A DNA stretch of 64,000 bases from Pseudomonas citri (GCF_025336485.1 NZ_JAODAB010000010.1:62001-126000); one strand, 5' to 3'. Positions 9,522 through 18,652 are shown, counted from the first letter of the stretch. Numbers and translations are program-made. Notes: generated by a model not told the origin, from the sequence alone.

Positions 9522-9947
9522 ATGAAAACCAAAACGGTACTCACGGAACAAGACGTTGCGCAATTGCTGGTGGTGGCCAAGGAAATTGCCCATCAGCGCC
9601 AATGGGCGGTGTCGATCTGCGTGGTGGACGACGGCGGCCATCCCCTGGGGTTGTTGCGCCTGGACGACGCTTCACCGTTGTCAGCCTACATCGCCGGCGA
9701 AAAGGCTCGCACTGCCGCTGTCGGGCGGCATGACAGCAAGTTCTACGAGGACATGATCAACAGTGGCCGCTATGCCTTTCTCAGTGCCCCGCACCTACAA
9801 GGCATGCTCGAAGGCGGCGTGGTCATTCGCCATGATGGCCAGTGCATCGGGGCTGTCGGGGTGTCCGGGGTCAAGGCTGAGCAGGATGCCGAACTGGCCC
9901 GGCTGGCGGTGGAGACAGTGCAGCAGGCCATTTCGCCGGATACCTGA
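9522..9947 (+). CDS. GlcG/HbpS-family protein (DUF336)
   Basis: A 141-residue protein of the GlcG/HbpS fold, with the typical VVDDGGHPLGLLRLDD core near residues 35-50 and a glycine-rich GGVVIRHDGQCIGAVGVSG segment. Members are small cytoplasmic proteins found in many catabolic operons; some bind haem or cobalamin-like ligands, but the role of most is unknown. It is divergent from vanA and starts 270 bases away, so it may share the VanR-controlled region. There is no direct evidence for a part in vanillate metabolism. Confidence 0.75.
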   Translation: MKTKTVLTEQDVAQLLVVAKEIAHQRQWAVSICVVDDGGHPLGLLRLDDASPLSAYIAGEKARTAAVGRHDSKFYEDMINSGRYAFLSAPHLQGMLEGGVVIRHDGQCIGAVGVSGVKAEQDAELARLAVETVQQAISPDT

Positions 9948-9971
9948 ACGTCAGGTCTAGAACCGCCCCCT

Positions 9972-10014
9972 GGGGCGAGGAAGCTTGCTCCCGCTGGTCT
10001 GCGAAGCAGGTCCC
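9972..10014. repeat. Extragenic palindromic repeat
   Basis: Matches the common fluorescens-group element with two inverted blocks (GAGGAAGCTTGCTCC, then a CTGCGAAGCAGG block). Related copies lie near 18580 and 58837 in this window. Confidence 0.7.
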
Positions 10015-10116
10015 TGCATTGTTTTAGGCCGCCGCTCGGATCTGCACAAATCTTCCAGACGTGATCGCCCTGAACGGTTAACCTGCCCCGAGCGGATACA
10101 CAAGATGGGGCAGGGC

Positions 10117-10953
10117 ATGACGACGCGTAATTGGATCGATCTCAAGCAGGACGCGACGTCCGGTATCGAGACCGTGCGCGCGCATTTCGAGGGGCATGCC
10201 TACGATCCCCATTGGCATGACACCTACCTGGTAGGCGTGACCGAGCAAGGCGTGCAGCAGTTTCATTGCCGCCGCCAGCAGCACAACAGCACACCTGGCA
10301 AGGTGTTTTTGCTCGAGCCCGGCGAATTGCACGACGGCCACGCGCCCCATGCCAATGGCTTCACCTATCGCACGCTGTACCTTGAACCGCATTGGCTGGA
10401 GCGCGAGCTGCGTTCGTTATTCGACGTGGCGCCGGACAATGCGCAGCTGGGCTTTGCCGCGACGCTGGCCGATGATGCGCGCCTGGCCAATGCCACCTCC
10501 ATGGCATTCCAGAGCCTGCATGAGCAGGAAATCCGCATCGTGCGCCAGACCGCCCTCGACAACTTGCTGGCCAACCTGACCCAGCACTTGCACTGGCGGG
10601 CGCGCATCGACCCTGATCCACGCCTGCCGTGGGTGGCGCAGCAGGCCCGTGATTATCTACACAGCCACCTGAGCGAGGACATTGGCCTGGACGATCTGGC
10701 GCGGGTCACCGGCGTCGACCGTTTTCGCCTGAGCCGGGCCTTCAAGGCCGCGTTTGGCCTGGCGCCCCATGCCTATCTGATCCAGTTGCGGCTGGCCCGG
10801 GCCCGCCGTTTGCTGGCCGGTGGCGAGAGCCCCGTGTCGGTAGCGGCCATGCTCGGCTTTGCCGACCAAAGCCATCTGGGGCGGTGGTTCAAGCGTGCTT
10901 ATCGGCTGAGCCCGGCGGACTACCGCAAACGCTGCTCAAACGTTCCAGACTGA
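10117..10953 (+). CDS. AraC-family regulator next to a LysE exporter
   Basis: A 278-residue regulator with an N-terminal cupin-like sensing domain (HWHDTYLVGVTEQG near residue 31) and two C-terminal helix-turn-helix motifs (SEDIGLDDLARVTGVDRF and SPVSVAAMLGFADQSHLGR). The ATG at 10117 starts the conserved domain; the frame is open further upstream but that part lies in a repeat. The LysE-family gene follows in the same direction 53 bases later, an arrangement common in Pseudomonas that suggests this protein controls the exporter. Confidence 0.85.
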   Translation: MTTRNWIDLKQDATSGIETVRAHFEGHAYDPHWHDTYLVGVTEQGVQQFHCRRQQHNSTPGKVFLLEPGELHDGHAPHANGFTYRTLYLEPHWLERELRSLFDVAPDNAQLGFAATLADDARLANATSMAFQSLHEQEIRIVRQTALDNLLANLTQHLHWRARIDPDPRLPWVAQQARDYLHSHLSEDIGLDDLARVTGVDRFRLSRAFKAAFGLAPHAYLIQLRLARARRLLAGGESPVSVAAMLGFADQSHLGRWFKRAYRLSPADYRKRCSNVPD

Positions 10954-11006
10954 ATCGCCCCTCCTTGGCGATGATCGACTCACGATCATCACCGAGAAGT
11001 CGCTCC

Positions 11007-11609
11007 ATGGACCAGTTGCTGCCGTTTGCCTTGTTCGCGTTTGTCGCCTCTATTACTCCCGGTCCGACCAACATTCTGGTCTTGAGCCACAGCTCGCGTT
11101 TTGGCCTGGCGACCACGTTGCCGATCATCCTGGGTGCCTGCGCAGCCGCGGCGTTGCTGGTGCTGCTGGTGGGCACGGGGTTAGGGGGTGTGCTGGCGCG
11201 CCACGCCACGGTCCAGGCCCTGCTGACCTGGGCCGGCATCGCCTGGCTGAGCTGGATGGCCTGGCAGATTTTCCGCGCGCCGGCCCAGGCCATCGATCCT
11301 CAGCGGCCGATTGAAGGCCCGCGATTGGGCCTGACCGGGGCGGCGGGATTGCAATTGGTCAACCCCAAGACCTGGATGATGGCGTTGGCGGTGGTCAGTG
11401 TGTTCGCCGGGAGCGACGCCGAGCGCACCGCGCGGGTGTTGTGGTTGTCGCTGGTGTTCTTCGCCATCTCGATTCCGTGCCTGATCGCCTGGGCCTGCCT
11501 GGGGCGCGGGGCGGCGCGGTTTTGCCGCTCCGCCGAGGCAATGAAACGGTTCAATCAGGTCATGGCGGTATTGTTGCTGGGGTCGGCGTGGTTGACGCTG
11601 GCGGTGTAG
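11007..11609 (+). CDS. LysE/RhtB-family amino-acid exporter
   Basis: A 200-residue inner-membrane protein with about six hydrophobic segments. The N-terminal ASITPGPTNILVLSHSSRFG (residues about 13-32) is the LysE family signature. Members export amino acids or related metabolites with the proton gradient; the substrate here is unknown. The ATG at 11007 has GAGAAG upstream, and the longer frame upstream overlaps the AraC gene. It converges on the methyltransferase gene with only three bases between the stops. Confidence 0.85.
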   Translation: MDQLLPFALFAFVASITPGPTNILVLSHSSRFGLATTLPIILGACAAAALLVLLVGTGLGGVLARHATVQALLTWAGIAWLSWMAWQIFRAPAQAIDPQRPIEGPRLGLTGAAGLQLVNPKTWMMALAVVSVFAGSDAERTARVLWLSLVFFAISIPCLIAWACLGRGAARFCRSAEAMKRFNQVMAVLLLGSAWLTLAV

Positions 11610-11612
11610 CGA

Positions 11613-12563
11613 TCAGAGGGCGGCGTCGTTACGCTTGAACACCAGCGCCTTGAGACCACATTCCTTGTCGGTGTCGGGGAATTCCGGTGGATTGGCCAGG
11701 CGCTGCTCGAAGATCATCCCCGGCGCTTCGCGCGTGACGCCCTCGATGAGGAAATCCGAACCGGTGGCCGGGTCGTTGCTGCACGCCAGGACCGTGCCCT
11801 GCTCGGTGAGCAGTTCCGGTAAACGGCGCAGCACGCGCTGGTAATCCTTGGTCAGCAGGAAACTGCCTTTCTGGAACGTGGGTGGGTCGATGATCACCAG
11901 CTCGTAGGGACCGTTGTTGATCACCTTGCCCCAGGACTTGAACAAATCGTGGCCCAGGAAACTCACCTGGCTCAGGTCATGGCCGTTCAAGCGATGGTTG
12001 TCGCGCCCCCGGCTCAGGGCCGCGCGGGACATGTCCAGGTTGACCACGTGCCGGGCACCGCCGGCAATGGCCGCCACCGAGAAACCGCAGGTGTAGGCAA
12101 ACAGGTTCAAGACCCGCTTGCCATGAGCATTGGCGCGCACCCAGTCGCGGCCATGACGCATGTCCAGGAACAGGCCGTTGTTCTGTTTCTTGCCCAGGTC
12201 GATGCGGTATTGCAGACCACCTTCGGTCAGGGTCCATTCGTCGATGGGCTCGCCCACCAGCCATTGATTGTCGCTTTGCGGCAGGTAACGGTGCTGCACG
12301 GCCAGTGTATGGGCCTTGCTCTGTTGCCAGGCGGGCGACGTGGCAAGGGCCAGCAGCGTCGTGAGCAAGTCGTCGAGCTGCGTGGGTTCCGGCTCCTTGA
12401 ACAGCGAGACCAGCACCACACCTTGCAACCAGTCGACCGTGATCTGCTCCAGGCCCGGCCAGCAGCGCCCACGGCCATGGAACAGACGACGGGTTTCTTC
12501 CGGTACCGACGCCAGGGCGGTCAGCAGGTGGGCGTGAAGGGTTTGAAGGGCGACAGGATTCAT
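11613..12563 (-). CDS. SAM-dependent methyltransferase, RlmI/RlmK-like
   Basis: A 316-residue class I methyltransferase of the group (PF10672) that includes 23S rRNA cytosine-5 methyltransferases. The SAM-binding motif VLNLFAYTCGFSVAAIAGGA lies near residues 150-170, the acidic loop VNLDMS follows, and the catalytic DPPTFQKGSF motif is near 225. It lacks the N-terminal PUA domain of RlmI, so the RNA target is uncertain. The gene stands alone on its strand. Confidence 0.75.
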   Translation of the reverse strand: MNPVALQTLHAHLLTALASVPEETRRLFHGRGRCWPGLEQITVDWLQGVVLVSLFKEPEPTQLDDLLTTLLALATSPAWQQSKAHTLAVQHRYLPQSDNQWLVGEPIDEWTLTEGGLQYRIDLGKKQNNGLFLDMRHGRDWVRANAHGKRVLNLFAYTCGFSVAAIAGGARHVVNLDMSRAALSRGRDNHRLNGHDLSQVSFLGHDLFKSWGKVINNGPYELVIIDPPTFQKGSFLLTKDYQRVLRRLPELLTEQGTVLACSNDPATGSDFLIEGVTREAPGMIFEQRLANPPEFPDTDKECGLKALVFKRNDAAL

Positions 12564-12637
12564 CAGGCAACGCCAGGGATTCGAAAGGGCGGCATTTTAA
12601 CCAGCCTTTCAGCGGGCGCAATCGGTGGCGAGGGGAT

Positions 12638-13444
12638 TTAGCCACCGCTGGTAGCCAGAGCGCTCGCAACCTGCTGCGGCTGGCAGTTGAGATAGGCCGA
12701 GCGCTTGAGCCAGCTCGGATCCGGGTACCAGGAAAACATGAATTGGCCGCCTTTGAGTTTGTCGATCACTTGGCGTGCCACCTGTGGGCGCACGGCAGGG
12801 CAGCCCTGGCTGCGCCCGATGCGGCCCTGGCGCAGGCTCCACAACGGGTTCACATAGTCGGCGGCGTGGATCACGATCGCACGGTCCCGGGCCTGGTCAT
12901 TGAAACCCGGCTCCAGGCCGTCCATGCGCAGGGAATAACCGTGGGTGCCCTGGTAGCTTTCCTGGGTGCGGAACAGCCCCAGGCTGGACTGATAGCTGCC
13001 CTGGCGATTGGAAAACTGCGTGGCGAAATTCTCGCCCGATTTCTGCCCGTGGGCCACGAGATCGCGCAGCACCAGCTTCTTCTGGCGCAAGTCGAAGATC
13101 CACAGGCGCCGGGCCGTGGAGGGTTGCGAATAGTCGATGACCGCCAGGTGCCGGGCCTGGGTTGCGCCATTGGCGACGGCGCATTGCATGGCGCTCAAGG
13201 CACTTTTGAGTGCCAGGGGATTGAGTTCCGGCGCTGCCTGGGAGAGGCTGTTGTAAAGGGTGGGCGACTTCGCCTTTTTTTCCGCCAGCGCCGGGCTGCA
13301 AATGATGCCCAGGCCCATCATGACCAGGCAGAATCGGCGCAAAAAGCCCGCTACAGGCGAAGATTTTCCAACGTGGTGTTCGTTTGCGGCATCCCGTCCG
13401 AGTTCGTGTGTGTGCATCATGATGGCGGGTCGTACCTGTCGCAA
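12638..13444 (-). CDS. YkuD_2-type L,D-transpeptidase-like exported protein
   Basis: A 268-residue protein with a hydrophobic segment ending in SPALA (about residues 35-54) that looks like a signal peptide cleavage site. The C-terminal half has the catalytic pattern of the murein L,D-transpeptidase catalytic-domain family: a VIHAADYVN histidine motif and IGRSQGCPAVRP with the active-site Cys. It probably acts on peptidoglycan in the periplasm. The start is uncertain: Met codons at 13420 and 13417 are alternatives and none has a clear ribosome binding site. It is divergent from a second, different L,D-transpeptidase. Confidence 0.75.
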   Translation of the reverse strand: MRQVRPAIMMHTHELGRDAANEHHVGKSSPVAGFLRRFCLVMMGLGIICSPALAEKKAKSPTLYNSLSQAAPELNPLALKSALSAMQCAVANGATQARHLAVIDYSQPSTARRLWIFDLRQKKLVLRDLVAHGQKSGENFATQFSNRQGSYQSSLGLFRTQESYQGTHGYSLRMDGLEPGFNDQARDRAIVIHAADYVNPLWSLRQGRIGRSQGCPAVRPQVARQVIDKLKGGQFMFSWYPDPSWLKRSAYLNCQPQQVASALATSGG

Positions 13445-13486
13445 AGTTCACCGTCAGCGAGACGGCCATGGAATGGAGTAAAGCAG

Positions 13487-15049
13487 TTGTTTAAAAAGTC
13501 CGCATGTTACCTGAGCCTTTTATTGCTCACGGCGCCATTGGTCGCCACGGCCGAGGACAGCGATCTGACGCCGGTGCAGAACACACTGGCGCAATTGACG
13601 GTCGCATGCCCGGGAGTGGCCGTGGGTGTCGACTTTCCGACGATCGTCGACTTGCAGGCGTTCTACGAGCAAAACGCAGGCCAGCAAGTCTGGACGGAAG
13701 ACGAACGGCGGATGGCGTTGCAGATCCAGTTGCAGCAACTGGCCGACGATGGCCTGGATCCGACGCGCTATGGCCTGCCGGTCCAGGACACGATCCAGGA
13801 TGCTCATTGCCTCGACATCGCTATAAGCCAGCGCTACTTGCAAGCCTTGCATGACCTGCGTTTCGGCTATCTGCCCCAGGACGGGCTGGAGCCCGTGTGG
13901 AAGGCCAACCCGCAGCCCCAGGATCCTCAGGTCGTGGTGCTCGCCATCGCCGTGCCAGGCGTGCAGAACGTGGCTGGCGCCTTTGACCTGGCGCGGCCAC
14001 GGCTGGACCTGTATCGCAACCTGCGTGCCCTCTATGCCCAGCTCCGACAACAGCCGTTATCCGATTGGCAACCGGTGCCAGGCGGTCCGTTGCTGCAACC
14101 GGACAAGCAAGACGCGCGGGTCCCGGCCCTGGCCCAGCGCTTGTTCAACGAAGGTTACCTGAGCACGCCGCTGCCCCCCGTCGACGAGCATTACAGCCCG
14201 GAACTGGTGCAAGCGATGAAGAGTTTCCAACTTCATCATTCGCTACAGGCCGATGGCGTGGTGGGGCCATGGACGGTGACTGAGCTGAACATCAGCCCGG
14301 CCATGCGCCGCGAGCAATTGCGGATCAACCTGGAGCGCATGCGCTGGCTGGCCCAGGACCTGGAGCCCGACAGCGTGCTGGTCAACGTGGCGGCTGCACA
14401 ATTGACTGTCTATCAGGGCGGCACGCCGATCTGGCAGACCCGCACCCAGGTCGGGCGCGCGCAACGGCAGACACCGCTGCTCAAGTCCCACGTGACCCGG
14501 CTGACGCTCAACCCGACCTGGACCATTCCGCCCACCATCCTGCGGGAAGACAAATTACCCGAGATCCGTCGTGATCCCGAGTTCCTCGAACGGCAAAACC
14601 TGCGGATCCTCGACCGTGAGGGGTTGCCGTTGGCTGCCGCGGACATCGATTGGGAGCACCCGGGCAATCTCATGTTGCGCCAGGACCCCGGTCCGAAGAA
14701 CCCCTTGGGCAAAATGGCGATCCGTTTTCCCAACCCGTTTTCCGTCTACCTGCACGACACTCCCAGCCAGGCACTGTTCAGCAAAGGTCCGCGGGCGTTC
14801 AGTTCGGGTTGTGTGCGGATCGAACAGGTGATGCATCTGCGCGACCTGCTGGTCAGTCCGGCCGAACGCGCGCGCACCGATACGTTGCTGGCCAGCGAGC
14901 AGACCCATGAATTCCGGCTGGCCCGGCCGGTGCCGATCTTGCTGGGTTACTGGACGGTGCAGGCCGACAGCCAGGGCCAGGCGGTGTACATCCCGGATAT
15001 CTATGGGCGTGACGCCACGCTGTCTGCCGCCCGGGGGCGGACGCTCTGA
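13487..15049 (+). CDS. YcbB/LdtD-like L,D-transpeptidase
   Basis: A 520-residue exported protein. A signal peptide (FKKSACYLSLLLLTAPLVATA) is followed by a YcbB-type scaffold domain, a peptidoglycan-binding domain (LQADGVVGPWTVTELN near 255) and a YkuD catalytic domain with HDTP and SSGCVRIEQ holding the active-site Cys near residue 445. Such enzymes make 3-3 cross-links in murein. I place the start at a TTG (13487) because GGAG lies eight bases upstream and the signal peptide follows at once; the frame is open far upstream but overlaps the divergent gene. Confidence 0.85.
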   Translation: MFKKSACYLSLLLLTAPLVATAEDSDLTPVQNTLAQLTVACPGVAVGVDFPTIVDLQAFYEQNAGQQVWTEDERRMALQIQLQQLADDGLDPTRYGLPVQDTIQDAHCLDIAISQRYLQALHDLRFGYLPQDGLEPVWKANPQPQDPQVVVLAIAVPGVQNVAGAFDLARPRLDLYRNLRALYAQLRQQPLSDWQPVPGGPLLQPDKQDARVPALAQRLFNEGYLSTPLPPVDEHYSPELVQAMKSFQLHHSLQADGVVGPWTVTELNISPAMRREQLRINLERMRWLAQDLEPDSVLVNVAAAQLTVYQGGTPIWQTRTQVGRAQRQTPLLKSHVTRLTLNPTWTIPPTILREDKLPEIRRDPEFLERQNLRILDREGLPLAAADIDWEHPGNLMLRQDPGPKNPLGKMAIRFPNPFSVYLHDTPSQALFSKGPRAFSSGCVRIEQVMHLRDLLVSPAERARTDTLLASEQTHEFRLARPVPILLGYWTVQADSQGQAVYIPDIYGRDATLSAARGRTL

Positions 15050-15390
15050 CGCTCTGAATGGAAGCCTGCGTTCTGGCGTCGACCGTCACGAAAGCATGCG
15101 CCCCCCCCTGATTCCATAGCCGAGCCCAGGTGGGCGCTTGCTCGCGATGGTGTCCGCACAATCAGCCTCTTCGAGCCCGACTGGCGTGTTCATGTCCAGC
15201 CTGACAACGCTGCACTTTTATGAAGCCGTGGCGGGGCATTCGCACCATCGCAAGGCAGTAGGTGGCGCTGGCGAAACGGGGCTGGCGTAAGTCAGTTCGC
15301 GTTGGCTGAGCTGCCGTCTTCGCGCTCGGACCCGCCCCACAGGGGCTTGCGCTGCGAGTGCGAGGCCGTGAACGCCGGGCGGATGCGGTT
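15050..15390. other. Non-coding stretch upstream of the nirB promoter
   Basis: These 341 bases between the L,D-transpeptidase stop and the sigma-54 site of nirB hold no supportable gene. The region should carry NtrC enhancer sites if nirBD is nitrogen-controlled, but I could not identify a convincing one by eye. Confidence 0.4.
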
Positions 15391-15406
15391 TGGCACGCTC
15401 GCTGCA
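15391..15406 (+). promoter_or_regulatory. Sigma-54 promoter of nirBD
   Basis: TGGCACGCTCGCTGCA matches the sigma-54 consensus TGGCACG-N4-TTGCA at 15 of the 16 positions counting N4 as free, with exact GG to GC spacing. Transcription would begin near 15418, about 200 bases before the nirB ATG. This suits nitrogen-limited (NtrC/RpoN) expression. Confidence 0.75.
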
Positions 15407-15535
15407 AGAACCCTGGCAGGCTCACCGCGAACACAGTCGAGTGAGCAGCCCCGTCGGTCAACGAAGATCGAATGCCAGCAGGCCGGGGGACAACGGTAGA
15501 TCATGGCGCAGTCGCCGGATCGATACCGCACAGAA

Positions 15536-15551
15536 CAGGCAAAGACGCCTG
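15536..15551 (+). promoter_or_regulatory. ANTAR-type antiterminator hairpin in nirB leader
   Basis: CAGGC-AAAGAC-GCCTG forms a five-pair stem with a six-base loop that has A at position 1 and G at 4, the signature read by ANTAR antiterminators such as NasT/NasR. Its 3' arm is also part of the terminator's 5' arm, so the two structures exclude each other. A second, weaker hairpin with loop A and G in the same places lies at 15516-15528. Confidence 0.65.
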
Positions 15552-15581
15552 GAACCGCAAGGTTTCAGGCGTCTTTTTTTT
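15542..15581 (+). terminator. Leader terminator (attenuator) before nirB
   Basis: A 15-pair stem (one G-T pair) with a GCAA tetraloop at 15542-15575 is followed by a run of T, only 40 bases before the nirB ATG. With no gene between promoter and terminator it can only act as an attenuator for nirBD. Confidence 0.9.
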
Positions 15582-15620
15582 GCTTTCAAAATCGTGATGG
15601 GCTTTTTGTCGGGTGCTTTT

Positions 15621-18182
15621 ATGAATTCCAACGTTGCGTCTCTGAACAAGCTGCAAACGCTGATCGTGATCGGCAATGGCATGGTCGGCCATCACTGCGT
15701 CGAGCAACTGATCGAACGCGGCGCGCTCGATCATTACCGCGTGCATGTGTTCAGCGAAGAGTCGATGCGGGCCTATGACCGCGTGCATCTGTCCGAGTAT
15801 TTCTCGGGGCGCGATGCCGAGTCCCTGGCCCTGGGCGAAGCGTCGTTGTACCAGACTCCCGGCGTGACGCTGCACTTGGGCGTGCCGGTGCTGGAAATCG
15901 ACCGCCAGGCGCGTGAAGTCGTGACTGCGCGGGAGCGGATCAGCTACGACAAACTGGTGCTCGCCACCGGTTCCTATCCGTTCGTGCCGCCGATTGAAGG
16001 TGCCGAAGGCGATTCGTGCCTGGTCTACCGCACCCTGCAAGACCTGGACGCGATCCGTGCCGCCGCCGGCAACGCCCGGCGTGGCGTGGTGGTCGGTGGC
16101 GGCCTGCTGGGTCTGGAGGCGGCCAACGCCCTCAAGACCCTCGGCCTGGAAGCCCATGTCGTGGAATTCGCCCCGCGGTTGATGCCGGTGCAGTTGGACA
16201 CCCAAGGCGGCCTGGCCCTTAAGGCGCGCATTGAAAAACTGGGCGTCGGCGTGCACCTGTCCAAGGGTACCCAATCCATCAGCGTCGGCGAGCAGCACCG
16301 TTATCGGATGAATTTCGGCGACGAAGACTTTCTGGAAACGGACCTCATCGTGTTTTCCGCCGGGATTCGCCCCCAGGATGCCCTGGCGCGCCAGAGCGAT
16401 CTGCAGATCGGTCCGCGCGGTGGCGTGGTGATCGATGATCATTGCCAAACCAGCGATCCAGACATTTATGCGATCGGCGAGTGCGCCGCCTGGAACGGCA
16501 GCATCTTCGGCCTGGTCGCCCCGGGCTACCAGATGGCCCGCAACGTCGCCGCCCGCTTGTGTGGACAGAACGCTGAAGCCTTCAGCGGCGCCGACATGTC
16601 GACCAAGCTCAAGTTGCTCGGCGTGGACGTCGGCTCCATCGGCGATGCCCACGGCAACACCCCGGGTTCGCGCAGCTTCCAGTTCATCGACGAAACCAGC
16701 GCCAGCTACCGGCGACTGGTGGTGGACGCCGACGGCAAGCGCGTGATCGGCGCGGTGCTGGTGGGCGACAACAGCTACTACGACACCTTGCTGCAATATA
16801 TGCAGAACGCCATCGCCTTGCCCAAGGACGCGGCCAGCCTGATCCTGCCGTCGTCCGAAGGCGCCCCGACCCTGGGACCGGCGGCACTGCCCGATGCCGC
16901 AACCATTTGCTCGTGCCACAACGTCACCAAAGGTTCGATCTGCTCGGCCATCGACGGTGGCTGCACCGATCTGGGTCAGCTCAAGTGCGACACCAAGGCC
17001 GGCACCGGTTGCGGGGGATGCGCGGCCCTGGTCAAGCAAGTGTTCGAACACGAACTGGTGGCCCGTGGCGTCAGTGTCGACAAGAGCCTGTGCGAGCACT
17101 TCGCCTACACCCGCCAGGAGCTGTATGCCTTGGTGCGCGTGGAGGGCATCATCAGTTTCGAAGAGTTGCTGGCCAAACACGGTCGTGGCCACACTGGTTG
17201 CGACCTGTGCAAACCGGCGGTGGGTTCGATCCTGGCGTCGTGCTGGAACCAACCGATCATGGACCCGTCCCTGGTGCCGTTGCAGGACACCAACGACACC
17301 TTCATGGCGAACATGCAGAAGAACGGCACCTATTCGGTGGTGCCACGGATTGCCGGTGGGGAAATCACCGCCGACAAACTGATCGCCATCGGCGTGGTCG
17401 CCAAGAAATACGACCTGTACACCAAGATCACCGGCGGCCAGCGCATCGACCTGTTCGGTGCCCAGTTGCACCAGTTGCCGGACATCTGGGGCGAGCTGAT
17501 CGAAGCCGGCTTCGAAACCGGCCATGCCTACGGCAAATCCACCCGCACGGTGAAATCCTGCGTGGGCAGCACCTGGTGCCGCTACGGCGTGCAGGACAGC
17601 GTGCAAATGGCGCTGACTCTTGAGGACCGCTACAAAGGCCTGCGCTCGCCACACAAACTCAAGTTCGCGGTCTCCGGTTGCACCCGTGAGTGCGCCGAGG
17701 CCCAGAGCAAGGACGTCGGCGTGATCGCCACCGAGAAGGGCTGGAACCTCTACGTGGCGGGTAATGGTGGCATGCGCCCGCGTCACGCCGAGCTGTTTGC
17801 CACCGACCTGGACGACGCCACGCTGATCCGCTACATCGACCGCTTCCTGATGTTCTACATCCGCACCGCCGACAAATTGCAGCGCACCTCGGTCTGGCGC
17901 GAAAGCCTGGAGGGCGGCCTGGACTACCTCAAGGATGTGATCATCCACGACAGCCTGGGGCTGGGGGCCGAGCTCGAAGCGCAGATGCAGCTGGTGGTCG
18001 ACCGCTACGAATGCGAATGGGCCAACGCCCTCAAGGATCCGGAAAAACTCAAGCGTTTCCGTACCTTCGTCAATGATGGCCGTGGCGACCCGGATGTTCA
18101 TTTCGTCCGGGAGCGCGGCCAGCGCCGGCCGGTTCACGCCGGCGAACTTCACCTGATTCCCGTCACCGAGGAGGTGCTTTGA
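15621..18182 (+). CDS. nirB: Assimilatory nitrite reductase [NAD(P)H], large subunit
   Basis: An 853-residue cytoplasmic enzyme that reduces nitrite to ammonium. Order of parts: FAD domain (VIGNGMVGHH, residues 16-25), NAD domain (VVGGGLLGLEAA near 155), a BFD-like [2Fe-2S] domain (CSCHN near 430 and GTGCGGC), a second BFD-like segment (GHTGCDLCKPAVG near 532), then the sirohaem/[4Fe-4S] reductase half with Cys pairs in CVGSTWC (about 646) and SGCTREC (about 686). The ATG at 15621 starts the conserved FAD domain; the longer upstream frame covers the leader. nirD follows with stop and start sharing one base. Confidence 0.95.
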   Translation: MNSNVASLNKLQTLIVIGNGMVGHHCVEQLIERGALDHYRVHVFSEESMRAYDRVHLSEYFSGRDAESLALGEASLYQTPGVTLHLGVPVLEIDRQAREVVTARERISYDKLVLATGSYPFVPPIEGAEGDSCLVYRTLQDLDAIRAAAGNARRGVVVGGGLLGLEAANALKTLGLEAHVVEFAPRLMPVQLDTQGGLALKARIEKLGVGVHLSKGTQSISVGEQHRYRMNFGDEDFLETDLIVFSAGIRPQDALARQSDLQIGPRGGVVIDDHCQTSDPDIYAIGECAAWNGSIFGLVAPGYQMARNVAARLCGQNAEAFSGADMSTKLKLLGVDVGSIGDAHGNTPGSRSFQFIDETSASYRRLVVDADGKRVIGAVLVGDNSYYDTLLQYMQNAIALPKDAASLILPSSEGAPTLGPAALPDAATICSCHNVTKGSICSAIDGGCTDLGQLKCDTKAGTGCGGCAALVKQVFEHELVARGVSVDKSLCEHFAYTRQELYALVRVEGIISFEELLAKHGRGHTGCDLCKPAVGSILASCWNQPIMDPSLVPLQDTNDTFMANMQKNGTYSVVPRIAGGEITADKLIAIGVVAKKYDLYTKITGGQRIDLFGAQLHQLPDIWGELIEAGFETGHAYGKSTRTVKSCVGSTWCRYGVQDSVQMALTLEDRYKGLRSPHKLKFAVSGCTRECAEAQSKDVGVIATEKGWNLYVAGNGGMRPRHAELFATDLDDATLIRYIDRFLMFYIRTADKLQRTSVWRESLEGGLDYLKDVIIHDSLGLGAELEAQMQLVVDRYECEWANALKDPEKLKRFRTFVNDGRGDPDVHFVRERGQRRPVHAGELHLIPVTEEVL

Positions 18183-18565
18183 TGAGCCAGTCAAACGTCG
18201 TTCGTATCACTCGCGAATTCGCCCAGGAACCGTTGCAATGGCGCGCCCTGTGCAACCGCGAGGACCTGGTGCCCAACTCCGGCGTCGTCGCCTGGCATGA
18301 CGGCAGCCAAGTGGCCTTGCTGTACCTGCCCGAGCAGCAGGACAAGCCGCTGTACGCCATCGACAACCGCGATCCGAAATCGGGGGCGAATGTCATCGGC
18401 CGCGGCCTGTTGGGCAGCATCAAGGGCGACCTGGTGATCGCCTCGCCGATGTACAAGCAGCATTTCCGCCTGGAAGACGGCCATTGCCTGGAATACCCGG
18501 AGCAACGCCTGCGGGTCTGGCCGGTACGCTTGAACGGTGATGTGGTGGAGATTGGTGAAAGCTGA
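18182..18565 (+). CDS. nirD: Nitrite reductase [NAD(P)H], small subunit
   Basis: A 127-residue protein with a Rieske-like fold that lacks the usual Cys/His cluster ligands, as is normal for NirD. It partners NirB. Its ATG shares the A of the nirB TGA stop, so translation is coupled. In many pseudomonads nirBD is followed by the assimilatory nitrate reductase gene nasA; here the next gene is a CBS-domain protein. Confidence 0.92.
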   Translation: MSQSNVVRITREFAQEPLQWRALCNREDLVPNSGVVAWHDGSQVALLYLPEQQDKPLYAIDNRDPKSGANVIGRGLLGSIKGDLVIASPMYKQHFRLEDGHCLEYPEQRLRVWPVRLNGDVVEIGES

Positions 18566-18579
18566 TCGCCCAATGCAAG

Positions 18580-18608
18580 TGTGGTGGGGGAGCTAGCTCC
18601 CCGCCACA
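18580..18608. repeat. Palindromic repeat after nirD
   Basis: A G-rich arm TGTGGTGGGGGAGCT and the near-complementary AGCTCCCCGCCACA form a stem with one bulge. It belongs to the same extragenic repeat group as 9972-10014 and may stabilise or end the nirBD transcript. Confidence 0.6.
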
Positions 18609-18652
18609 AAGGCAATTACAAGCACGCCATTATTTCAAACCGGGGATTTGCC

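Noticed and set aside
15501..18194. An 897-codon open frame antisense to nirB
   Set aside because: It mirrors the codon pattern of nirB in high-G+C DNA; the translation has no recognisable domain and nirB is certain.
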